The notes: generated from the sequence alone by a model not told the origin. 6,191 bases of DNA from Caulobacteraceae bacterium (GCA_003161535.1 PMOM01000056.1:1-6191), one strand, 5' to 3'. Shown: positions 1 through 6,171, counted from the first letter of the stretch. Numbers and translations are program-made.

Positions 1-498
1 TTTCGCAAGACGGCCGCCACCCTCCTTAAGATCACTTTCGCGTCGGGCGCGCTGGCCGCCGCCGCCTGCGTGCCGCTGAACAGCTATCAGGGCTTCCAGG
101 CCATCGATCAGACGCCCTCCGACGTCAAGGTCGGGCAGGACACCCGCGCCACGGTCCTGGCCCGCCTGGGCACGCCGACGGCGACCGCGACGTTCGATAA
201 GGACACCTGGTTCTACATCTCCCAGGTCTCCAGCAAGACGGCCTTCTATCATCCCCACGTCAGCAGGCGCGATGTGGTGGCCATCGCCTTCACCAAGGGC
301 GCCGATCAGGTCAGCGCCGTCAACACCTACACGCTCAAGGATGGCCGGGTGATCGCCTATAATGGCCGTGAAACGCCCACCCGCGGCCGGTCACTGAGCG
401 CCCTTGAGCAGCTTCTGGGCAGCATCAGCGGGGCCGGCGCCCTGCCCATCGACGAGAATCAGACCCCCAACTCCCATGGCGACACCTCGCCGCACTAA
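1..498 (+). CDS. bamE: BamE/SmpA-OmlA family outer-membrane assembly lipoprotein (5' end outside window)
   Basis: This is the small lipoprotein subunit of the BAM complex, which inserts beta-barrel proteins into the outer membrane; it would be anchored in the periplasmic leaflet by a lipidated cysteine. The frame is open from base 1 and ends at TAA 496-498, giving 165 codons in the window. Codons 2-22 form a signal peptide (RKT, then a hydrophobic stretch) ending ALAAAAC, a lipobox-like site with Cys at codon 23 (bases 67-69). The true start is therefore probably only a few codons upstream; GTG at 70 lies after the lipobox and is not a credible start. Codons 43-142 match the SmpA/OmlA fold: KVGQDTRATVLARLGTPT, then DTWFYIS, RRDVVAIAF, and the alphaproteobacterial ending ETPTRGRSLSALEQLLGSIS. 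A polar tail of about 22 residues follows. The family call is by motif recognition and is strong. No functional link to the downstream thiolase is apparent. Confidence 0.9.
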   Translation, partial: FRKTAATLLKITFASGALAAAACVPLNSYQGFQAIDQTPSDVKVGQDTRATVLARLGTPTATATFDKDTWFYISQVSSKTAFYHPHVSRRDVVAIAFTKGADQVSAVNTYTLKDGRVIAYNGRETPTRGRSLSALEQLLGSISGAGALPIDENQTPNSHGDTSPH

Positions 499-531
499 GA
501 GCAAGACCCGGCTAAGCCGACCCATCCATTG

Positions 532-638
532 CGTCTTCCCCGCGAAAGCGGGGACCCAGCGCAAGGACTCTTGGTCAAGTTCCGCCTTGCATAGCCCAGG
601 TCAAAAAAACCTGGGTCCCCGCCTTCGCGGGGAAAACG
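532..638. repeat. 107-bp paired palindromic (REP/MITE-like) element
   Basis: Two 28-bp arms in inverted orientation (532-559 and 611-638) match at 26 of 28 positions around a 51-bp centre. Each arm is itself a hairpin with a 7-bp stem: 537-543 with 548-554 (loop GAAA), and 616-622 with 627-633 (loop CTTC). The centre contains two further perfect inverted repeats, gcaagg/ccttgc (561-566 and 585-590) and cccaggt/acctggg (595-601 and 609-615). The arm resembles the widespread proteobacterial dispersed repeat that gives spurious translations such as VFPAKAGTQ. It encodes no protein. It could act as a bidirectional transcription end or mRNA stabiliser after bamE, which is inference. Confidence 0.85.
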
Positions 639-696
639 AAGAAAGAGCGAGTCGCCGATAATCCCACGAAGCCCTGCCCACGCCCCAATTTTTGAG

Positions 697-720
697 TAGC
701 CAGGGCGCGCCGCTTGGCTA
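697..720. promoter_or_regulatory. Possible operator upstream of thiolase
   Basis: TAGCCA (697-702) and TGGCTA (715-720) form a perfect 6-bp inverted repeat with a 12-bp spacer, which itself overlaps the palindrome GGCGCGCC (704-711). It sits 40-63 bp upstream of the thiolase start and overlaps the only weak -35/-10-like pair in the gap. The geometry suits a dimeric repressor of the TetR or GntR kind, but no regulator gene is nearby and chance occurrence is possible. Confidence 0.25.
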
Positions 721-740
721 AAGTCAAAATCGGTCAATTT

Positions 741-757
741 CAAAGAGAGCTAGAGAG
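741..757 (+). promoter_or_regulatory. Purine-rich ribosome-binding region of the thiolase gene
   Basis: Two AGAGAG blocks (745-749 region and 752-757) lie immediately 5' of ATG 760. The first is at a reasonable Shine-Dalgarno distance. Together with protein length and the usual thiolase N-terminus ([12 protein letters not shown]), this supports ATG 760 as the start. Confidence 0.5.
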
Positions 758-759
758 CC

Positions 760-1938
<1,179 letters not shown>

Positions 1939-1967
1939 CCTTCCCGTCGTCGGCGCGCCGCTCCTAT

Positions 1968-2023
1968 TCCTCCTCCGCAAAGCGGGGGAGGGGGACCGCG
2001 AAGCGGTGGAGGGGGCGGGTGCG
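1968..2023. repeat. 56-bp palindromic direct repeat, copy 1
   Basis: This is identical over 56 bp to 2856-2911, in the same orientation. It contains a 10-bp stem with an AAA loop (1969-1978 with 1982-1991, one T-G wobble) followed by a perfect 5-bp hairpin accgc-gaa-gcggt (1995-2007) and a G-rich tail. It starts 29 bp after the thiolase stop. It resembles the dispersed 'cctcctccgcaaagcggggg' intergenic elements common in Caulobacterales and sphingomonads. No U-tract follows, so it is not a typical intrinsic terminator. Confidence 0.9.
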
Positions 2024-2062
2024 CGCAAGGGCCTGACGCGAGGCCGGTCAATCGGACCCACT

Positions 2063-2078
2063 CGGTGCAGTGTCACCG
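2063..2078. promoter_or_regulatory. Short inverted repeat upstream of the dioxygenase gene
   Basis: cggtg (2063-2067) and caccg (2074-2078) are a perfect 5-bp inverted repeat with a 6-base centre, 28 bp before the dioxygenase start. It could be an operator or a leader hairpin. At this length chance is a real alternative, and no promoter hexamers are clear around it. Confidence 0.15.
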
Positions 2079-2092
2079 TAGCGGCCCCACAT

Positions 2093-2100
2093 AGGGAAGA
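2093..2100 (+). promoter_or_regulatory. Ribosome-binding site of the dioxygenase gene
   Basis: AGGGAAGA ends five bases before ATG 2106, a good Shine-Dalgarno match at a proper distance. It fixes the start so that the Tat signal peptide is complete. Confidence 0.6.
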
Positions 2101-2105
2101 AGCAC

Positions 2106-2804
2106 ATGGATTTGCAGTCTTCGACCGAACTGACCCGCCGCGGAGCGGTCGCGGCAACGGTTGCCGGACTTTTCCTTCCGGCCTTCCCAAGTCGGGGCCT
2201 CGCCGCCGTCGATGTTCAGCCGATGGCGCGAGTCAGTCATTTTCCCCAGATGCCGACGGGCTTCGTCGGCGTGACGCCCTGCGGTTCTCATGCGCCGCCG
2301 GCCACCATCCATAGCTTCGCCAGAATCGCGCCGGAGAGTGAACCAGGCGAAGCGCTGGAAATCACGGGCATTGTTTACCGTCACGACCGCCGGACGCCCG
2401 CGCCGGGGATGGTGGTTTTCGCCTACCACACCGATGCACGGGGCCGTTACAACACGCCCAATTCGCCGTTCAATCCGCGCCTCTATGGCTGGGTCAAATC
2501 GGATGGGGATGGGCGATATGGCTTCCGCACCATCCGGCCCGCGCCCTATCCCGACCATTCGACGCCCGCGCACATTCATGTCAGCCTGTTCGGCGCCGGC
2601 GTGCCCGAATATTGGGTCGATGATTACTGGTTCGCCGGCGATCCATTGATCACGCCGGCTCAACGCCGATTGTTGACAAATCGCGGCGGCGGCGGCGAAA
2701 CGATGACGTTGCGGCGCGGCGCCGATGGCGTTTTGCGTGGAAAGCGCGACTTCGTGGTCGAGCATGTGACGGTCAGCGGCGGCTGCACGATTTTGTCCGC
2801 CTAG
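2106..2804 (+). CDS. Tat-signal-bearing intradiol ring-cleavage dioxygenase family protein (protocatechuate 3,4-dioxygenase beta-like)
   Basis: The 232-residue protein belongs to the non-haem Fe(III) intradiol dioxygenases, which open catecholic rings between the two hydroxyls with O2. Residues 81-180 hold the family core: GEALEITGIVY, a YHTDARGRY segment, GWVKSDGDGRYGFRTIRPAPYP and TPAHIHVSLFG. By position against Pseudomonas PcaH, the four iron ligands are Tyr115, Tyr148, His156 and His158, all present. The Arg three residues before the first His ligand in PcaH is Thr153 here. The N-terminus is a likely twin-arginine signal (TRRGAVAATVAGLFLPA, Arg11-Arg12) with cleavage near GLAA (31-34), so the enzyme should be exported folded to the periplasm. 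No alpha subunit or beta-ketoadipate gene is adjacent, so protocatechuate is not assured as substrate. Codons are less G/C-biased than in the thiolase (9 versus 3 A/T-ending among the first 25). Identical 56-bp repeats flank the gene on both sides. Confidence 0.85.
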   Translation: MDLQSSTELTRRGAVAATVAGLFLPAFPSRGLAAVDVQPMARVSHFPQMPTGFVGVTPCGSHAPPATIHSFARIAPESEPGEALEITGIVYRHDRRTPAPGMVVFAYHTDARGRYNTPNSPFNPRLYGWVKSDGDGRYGFRTIRPAPYPDHSTPAHIHVSLFGAGVPEYWVDDYWFAGDPLITPAQRRLLTNRGGGGETMTLRRGADGVLRGKRDFVVEHVTVSGGCTILSA

Positions 2805-2855
2805 GCCAGCATTGTGGCCCCGCGCCCAGTGTCGCCGGCGCTTGCTTGACCATGA

Positions 2856-2911
2856 TCCTCCTCCGCAAAGCGGGGGAGGGGGACCGCGAAGCGGTGGAGG
2901 GGGCGGGTGCG
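2856..2911. repeat. 56-bp palindromic direct repeat, copy 2
   Basis: This is a perfect copy of 1968-2023 in the same orientation, offset by 888 bp. It begins 52 bp after the dioxygenase stop and ends 29 bp before the end of the convergent doc gene. The same two hairpins occur here (2857-2866 with 2870-2879, and 2883-2895). Lying between convergent genes, it may help separate the two transcripts, which is inference. Confidence 0.9.
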
Positions 2912-2940
2912 GGCATCGGCCCCTAAGCCGCTCGCGTCGA

Positions 2941-3336
2941 TCAACGCCTCTCGACGTTCGTCCCAATCCACCCAGCCATCGCCTCGACGTCCATCTCCCC
3001 GGCGGCGAGCTTGAACATGGTGAGCGCGGCGTCGGCGGGATTGGCCGTCAGGCGCAGCCCGTTGGTCTCGAGAAACAGGCCAGCGGCTAGAAAGGCCGAG
3101 CGCTTGTTTCCGTCGATGAACGGGTGGTTGGCGCAAATCGCCAGGGCGTAGGTCGCGGCTAGATCGACGATGCCGACCGCTCCTTCATAGTCGTGGCGAT
3201 TCCTCGGTCGGGCGAGCGCTGAATCCAGCAAACCTTCGTCGCGCAGGCCCCGCTTGCCGCCATGCAGGGCGAGGCTGCGGTCGTGCAGGGCGATGATCCC
3301 AGGTTTGGTGATCCAGCGCGGCTCGCCGGCGCTCAT
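2941..3336 (-). CDS. doc: Doc (death-on-curing) family toxin of a type II toxin-antitoxin module
   Basis: A 131-residue Fic/Doc-fold protein of typical Doc length. Characterised Doc is a kinase that phosphorylates EF-Tu and stops translation. The active-site motif is HPFIDGNKRSAF at residues 71-82 (His71, Phe73, Asp75, Asn77, Lys78, Arg79). As in Doc, the second glycine of the Fic motif HPFxxGNGRxxR is replaced by Lys and the final Arg is absent (Phe82). This points to the Doc kinase type rather than an AMP-transferase. The N-terminus (LHDRSLALHGGKRGLRDEGLLDSAL, residues 17-41) also matches the Doc subfamily. The start codon overlaps the antitoxin stop in the sequence ATGA (3336-3333), so translation is probably coupled to the antitoxin; no independent Shine-Dalgarno is evident. 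The gene is intact with no missing catalytic residue. It converges on the dioxygenase gene. Confidence 0.9.
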   Translation of the reverse strand: MSAGEPRWITKPGIIALHDRSLALHGGKRGLRDEGLLDSALARPRNRHDYEGAVGIVDLAATYALAICANHPFIDGNKRSAFLAAGLFLETNGLRLTANPADAALTMFKLAAGEMDVEAMAGWIGTNVERR

Positions 3337-3575
3337 TTCGCCAGGGCGCGGAAGGTGTCGCGATAGCGATCCATGAAGGCCTCGCCCAGGCGGATTTCCT
3401 CGGCGGTCGCCTCGTTGAGCGCGCTCAATTTGAACTCGCCGCCCGGCAGTTCGGTGAGATACAGGGCGTCGCCCTTGCCGGCGTTGAGCTTGAGGAGCGC
3501 TTCCTTGGGCAGGACGACGCCAAGCGAATTGCCGACGGCGTTGATTTTCAATTGGATCATTGGACGCGCTTTCAT
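3333..3575 (-). CDS. AbrB/MazE/SpoVT-fold antitoxin paired with Doc
   Basis: An 80-residue antitoxin encoded just upstream of and overlapping the Doc toxin gene. Residues 7-52 form the swapped-hairpin AbrB/MazE DNA-binding domain: IQLKINAVGNSLGVVLPKEAL followed by GKGDALYLTELPGGEFKL. The C-terminal part (58-80, ending RYRDTFRALAK) is a predicted charged helix that probably blocks the toxin active site, as the Phd tail does for Doc. The protein should therefore both neutralise Doc and repress its own promoter. ATG 3575 is the first in-frame start after an upstream TGA, with only a weak GAG nine bases before it. ATG 3560 (MIQLKINAVG) is an alternative start that fits the usual N-terminus of this family. 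The classic Doc partner is Phd; an AbrB-type partner is a known variant in proteobacterial genomes. No symbol is assigned because no specific named homologue is recognised. Confidence 0.88.
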   Translation of the reverse strand: MKARPMIQLKINAVGNSLGVVLPKEALLKLNAGKGDALYLTELPGGEFKLSALNEATAEEIRLGEAFMDRYRDTFRALAK

Positions 3576-3592
3576 CGGCGGCTCATGCTCTC

Positions 3593-3610
3593 AGTCATAA
3601 CGCATGTACT
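3593..3610. promoter_or_regulatory. Imperfect inverted repeat close to the antitoxin start
   Basis: agtcat (3593-3598) pairs with atgtact (3604-3610) with a single extra base. It lies 18-35 bp upstream of the antitoxin start and overlaps the best -10-like sequence on the minus strand, which is where an autoregulating AbrB-type antitoxin would be expected to bind. The assignment is positional inference. Confidence 0.3.
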
Positions 3611-3627
3611 CACGCCTCGGAAGCCTT

Positions 3628-3641
3628 GATCGCGGGCGATC
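3628..3641. promoter_or_regulatory. Perfect inverted repeat GATCGC-GG-GCGATC in the divergent region
   Basis: A perfect 6-bp inverted repeat with a 2-bp centre, placed 33-46 bp before the permease start and 53-66 bp before the antitoxin start. It is a candidate operator for either operon, bound by the antitoxin-toxin complex or by a regulator encoded elsewhere. Confidence 0.35.
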
Positions 3642-3673
3642 GAACTTGCCGCGCCTCGTGCTAAAGCCGACCG

Positions 3674-5038
3674 ATGCCAAGGCCGGACACAACCGCCGAG
3701 GGTCTGCGGGTCGCCATCGGATTTCCCAGCGCGGTGATGTTGGTGATGGGCGGCATCGTCGGGGTCGGCATCTTCGTCAACCCGGCGGTGGTCGCCCGCG
3801 GCCTGCATTCGCCCGCTCTGGTGCTGGCGGCCTGGACCCTGGGCGGCGTCATCGCCCTGCTAGGCGCCTTCGTCTATGCCGAGCTTGCCGCGCGCATGCC
3901 CGCCACCGGCGGCGAGTACGCCTATCTGCGCGCCGCCTTTGGGCCTCTGGCCGGCTTCCTGTTCGGCTGGACCACGCTGCTGGTGGTGCAGGCCGGCGGC
4001 ATGGCCGCGGTGACGATCATCTTCGCCAAGAACCTCGACGTCCTCGTCGGCGGCGGAATTTCGCAGGGCGCGGTGGTGGTCGGCGTGCTGGCCGGCCTGG
4101 CGGCGATAAACTGCCTGGGCGTCAGATCGGGGAACGGCGTGCAGACCTCCCTGGGCGCGCTGAAGATCGTCGTCATCGCCGCGGTGGTGGTCGCCGGGTT
4201 GTTGCTGGCGCCTCACCTTGGCGCCACGCCGCGCGCGACGCCGGACGGTTCGCTAAAGCCCAACTTCGTCAAGTCCTTCGGCGCCGCGATGATCCCCGTG
4301 GTGTTCAGCTACGGCGGCTGGCAGACGGCCAACTATGTGGCCGGGGAGATGAAGGATCCCGGGCGCAATCTCGCCCGCGCCCTGGTGGCCGGGGTGATCG
4401 CCGTCATCGCGCTCTATCTTCTGGTCAACATCGCCATGCTGCGCGGCCTGGGCGTGGGCGCCCTGGGCGCGACTCTCACCCCGACGTCCGACGTCCTGCA
4501 ACGCGCAGTGGGCGGCCCCGGCGCCCGCCTCGCCGCCGCCGCCATCGCCCTGTCGGCCATCGCCTTTCTGAGCCAGGCCATGCTCACCGGGCCCCGGGTC
4601 TATTTCGCCATGGCCCGCGATGGCCTGTTTTTCCGCCAGGTCGGAGACGTCGCCCGCGCCAGCCGCGCGCCGGTCATCGCCATCGTGCTGCAGGCGGCGT
4701 GGACCGGCGTGCTGGCGCTGTCGGGAAGCTACGAGCAGATCCTCAGCTACGTCATCGCCATGAACTTCCTGTTCTTTGGCCTGAGCGCCTCGTGCCTCTT
4801 CGTGTTTCGCCGCCGTGAGCGGGCGGCCGGCTCAACGATGGACGCGGAGGGCTTTCGCGCCCCCTGGCACCCGTGGACCACCGGCGCCTTCATCCTCGCC
4901 TGCGTCCTGGTGGTGGCGTCCTCCTTCTGGGCCTATCCGGTGAACAGCGTGATCGGCTACGCCATCATGCTGGCCGGCGTGCCGCCCTATCTTTATTGGC
5001 GCCGCCAAGCGGCAACGCGCCCGTCGGCTCCGGCATGA
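3674..5038 (+). CDS. APC-superfamily amino-acid permease
   Basis: A 454-residue inner-membrane transporter with about 12 predicted membrane helices, approximately at 17-40, 48-70, 92-118, 131-150, 160-180, 203-222, 236-256, 283-304, 335-352, 358-377, 402-420 and 423-442. Family marks are GVGIF in helix 1 (30-34, the unwound substrate-carboxylate site of the LeuT-like fold), VYAELAARMPATGGEYAYL (67-85) after helix 2, and the helix 6 segment FSYGGWQTANYVAGEMKDPGRN (211-232). These fit the AA_permease_2/LAT-like branch, which moves amino acids by proton symport or exchange. ATG 3674 is the first in-frame start after TAA 3662-3664; its Shine-Dalgarno is weak, but the short N-terminal tail before helix 1 is typical. 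The stop overlaps the aminotransferase start (ATGA), so the two genes form an operon, suggesting that the transported compound is a substrate or product of that enzyme. The specific amino acid cannot be read from sequence. Confidence 0.9.
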   Translation: MPRPDTTAEGLRVAIGFPSAVMLVMGGIVGVGIFVNPAVVARGLHSPALVLAAWTLGGVIALLGAFVYAELAARMPATGGEYAYLRAAFGPLAGFLFGWTTLLVVQAGGMAAVTIIFAKNLDVLVGGGISQGAVVVGVLAGLAAINCLGVRSGNGVQTSLGALKIVVIAAVVVAGLLLAPHLGATPRATPDGSLKPNFVKSFGAAMIPVVFSYGGWQTANYVAGEMKDPGRNLARALVAGVIAVIALYLLVNIAMLRGLGVGALGATLTPTSDVLQRAVGGPGARLAAAAIALSAIAFLSQAMLTGPRVYFAMARDGLFFRQVGDVARASRAPVIAIVLQAAWTGVLALSGSYEQILSYVIAMNFLFFGLSASCLFVFRRRERAAGSTMDAEGFRAPWHPWTTGAFILACVLVVASSFWAYPVNSVIGYAIMLAGVPPYLYWRRQAATRPSAPA

Positions 5039-6171
5039 CCGCCCCGCGCCACATGCAGTCAGACTATATGCATTTCGCCAAGCTGGAGACGGCGGCGAAG
5101 TACAATCTCGCCTCCAGCGGCGTCGCCGATCGCGCCCTGGGCGACCTCGGCGTTTGCCTGGCCGACCTGGAGCTGCACGGCGCCAACGCCTACGGCTGGC
5201 CGCCCCTCGTCGAGGCGATCGCGCAGCGCTTCGCCGTCCCGACCGCCTGCGTGGTCACCGCGGCTGGGACCTCCTTCGCCAACCATCTGGCCCTGGCGGC
5301 CCTCGTCGCGCCCGGCGACGAGGTGCTGGTGGAAGATCCCACCTACGAGCTTCTCCTGTCCACCCTGGGCTATCTGCAAGCCAAGGTCCGCGCCTTCCAG
5401 CGTCGCCCCGAAGCGGCATGGAGACTCGATCCCGATGAAGTGGCCGCGCGCCTGACGCCCGACACCCGCCTGGTCGTGCTGACCAATCTGCACAACCCCT
5501 CCAGCGCCCTGGCCGACCATGCGACGATCCAGGCCATCGCCCAGGCGGCGGACAAGGTCGGCGCCAAGGTGCTGATCGACGAGGTCTATCTCGAACTGAT
5601 GTTCCGGGACGGAAAGGCGCGCACGGCCTTTCGCCACGACGGCGCCATCGTCGTGACCAGCAGCCTGACCAAGGCCTATGGCTTGAGCGGCCTGCGCTGC
5701 GGCTGGATTCTCGCGCCCGCTGAGGCAGCCCAACGCATGTGGCGGCTGAACGATCTCTTCGCGGTGAAACCACCGCACATCGCCGAACGCCTGAGCGTCA
5801 TCGCTCTGGGAAAGCTTGAACCCTTGCGCGCCCGCGCCAACGCCACGCTCGATGAGAACCGCGCGGCCTATCGCGAACTCCTCGGCGCGCACGGCGGCCT
5901 CGACCAGGTCATCTTCGATCAGGGAACCACCGTGTTTCCGCGCCTGAGGACTGGCGACGGAGACGCCTTCTCTGAACGGCTCACGGCCCGATTCGAGACC
6001 ACCGTCGTTCCCGGCCGCTTCTTCGGCCGTCCCGATCATATCCGCGTGGGCCTGGGCGGCGATCCGGCCCTGACGCGCACCGGCCTGGAGCGGGTGGCCG
6101 AGGCGCTTGGGGAACCCTTCTCCCACGCCAACGAGAAGGAGGGGCCCGCGCCGTCAGGCGTGGGAGGATGA
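5035..6171 (+). CDS. PLP-dependent aminotransferase, class I/II (fold type I)
   Basis: A 378-residue cytoplasmic aminotransferase. By position against aspartate aminotransferase the PLP-site residues are Asn154 (LHNPSS), Asp182 and Tyr185 (IDEVYLE), Schiff-base Lys213 (SSLTKAYG), Arg221 (GLRCGW) and the substrate-carboxylate Arg337 (HIRVGLGG), all present. The N-terminus (SDYMHFAKLETAAKYNLASSGV) and NAYGWPPLVEAIA (51-63) match a proteobacterial subfamily of unassigned specificity. The frame is open from 4873, but that extension lies inside the permease gene. ATG 5035, sharing ATGA with the permease stop, is the likely coupled start; ATG 5053 or 5068 are alternatives with no better ribosome site. 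The domain ends near residue 361 (ERVAEALGE). The last ~16 residues (FSHANEKEGPAPSGVGG) are low-complexity and are encoded inside a palindromic repeat, so they look like an acquired tail. Amino donor and acceptor are unknown. Confidence 0.92.
   Translation: MTAPRHMQSDYMHFAKLETAAKYNLASSGVADRALGDLGVCLADLELHGANAYGWPPLVEAIAQRFAVPTACVVTAAGTSFANHLALAALVAPGDEVLVEDPTYELLLSTLGYLQAKVRAFQRRPEAAWRLDPDEVAARLTPDTRLVVLTNLHNPSSALADHATIQAIAQAADKVGAKVLIDEVYLELMFRDGKARTAFRHDGAIVVTSSLTKAYGLSGLRCGWILAPAEAAQRMWRLNDLFAVKPPHIAERLSVIALGKLEPLRARANATLDENRAAYRELLGAHGGLDQVIFDQGTTVFPRLRTGDGDAFSERLTARFETTVVPGRFFGRPDHIRVGLGGDPALTRTGLERVAEALGEPFSHANEKEGPAPSGVGG
6116..6168. repeat. Palindromic element overlapping the aminotransferase 3' end
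   Basis: A long stem pairs 6118-6129 with 6157-6168 (core tcccacgcc/ggcgtggga, nine perfect bp, 12 bp with one wobble) around a 27-base loop. An alternative, mutually exclusive stem pairs ccttctc (6116-6122) with gagaagg (6133-6139). Read on the minus strand, the region resembles the 'cccctcatcctcccacgcc...gggagaaggg' type of dispersed repeat seen in Caulobacterales; that match is from memory. It lies inside coding sequence and ends within three bases of the stop codon. Confidence 0.7.

Larger units (their letters stand above)
499..759. other. Intergenic region bamE-thiolase
   Basis: This 261-bp gap has no credible gene. It holds a small hairpin right after the bamE stop (509-519, cggct-a-agccg), the 107-bp paired palindrome at 532-638, an operator-like inverted repeat at 697-720 and a purine-rich ribosome-binding region at 741-757. 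No T-run follows any hairpin, so a classical intrinsic terminator is not seen. A weak sigma-70-like pair (TTGAGT 692-697, 17-base spacer, TGGCTA 715-720) could drive the thiolase gene but is not convincing alone. Confidence 0.6.
3576..3673. promoter_or_regulatory. Divergent promoter region between antitoxin and permease genes
   Basis: This 98-bp gap must carry the start signals for the minus-strand toxin-antitoxin operon and probably those for the plus-strand permease operon. It contains two inverted repeats (3593-3610 and 3628-3641). No strong -35/-10 pair could be read on either strand; TTATGA on the minus strand around 3595-3600 is a possible -10 for the antitoxin. Confidence 0.5.

Noticed and set aside
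404..661. Plus-strand open frame crossing the end of bamE and the 107-bp palindrome, with VFPAKAGTQ-like translation
   Set aside because: It overlaps bamE out of frame and its second half is translated repeat; this peptide is a typical artefact of the dispersed element.
495..743. Minus-strand open frame over the same palindrome
   Set aside because: Its content is the reverse-complement translation of the repeat (FPREGGDPGF), with no family signal or ribosome site.
1951..1960. Perfect 10-bp palindrome CGGCGCGCCG after the thiolase stop
   Set aside because: All-G/C palindromes of this length are expected by chance in such GC-rich DNA; no other context supports a site.
1968..2911. Reading the two 56-bp repeats as a CRISPR fragment or as transposon ends
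   Set aside because: There are only two copies with a whole gene between them, they are direct rather than inverted, and no cas or transposase gene is present.
2073..2966. Minus-strand frame of 297 codons antisense to the dioxygenase
   Set aside because: It runs through the repeat (PPPPPLRGPPPP) and has no domain; the plus-strand gene has a ribosome site, signal peptide and metal ligands.
2941..3336. Reading the Fic/Doc-fold protein as a Fic AMP-transferase
   Set aside because: The motif has Lys at the second-Gly position and lacks the final Arg of HPFxxGNGRxxR, and the partner gene is an antitoxin; Doc fits better.
3604..4818. Plus-strand frame of 404 codons over the permease in another frame
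   Set aside because: Arg/Gly-rich shadow; the permease frame shows transmembrane helices and family motifs.
4873..5034. Upstream extension of the aminotransferase frame
   Set aside because: These 54 codons overlap permease helices 11-12 out of frame and do not resemble an aminotransferase N-terminus; ATG 5035 fits the operon overlap.
5059..6126. Minus-strand frame of 355 codons antisense to the aminotransferase
   Set aside because: No domain, Gly/Ala/Arg-rich, and explained by the high GC of the plus-strand gene.
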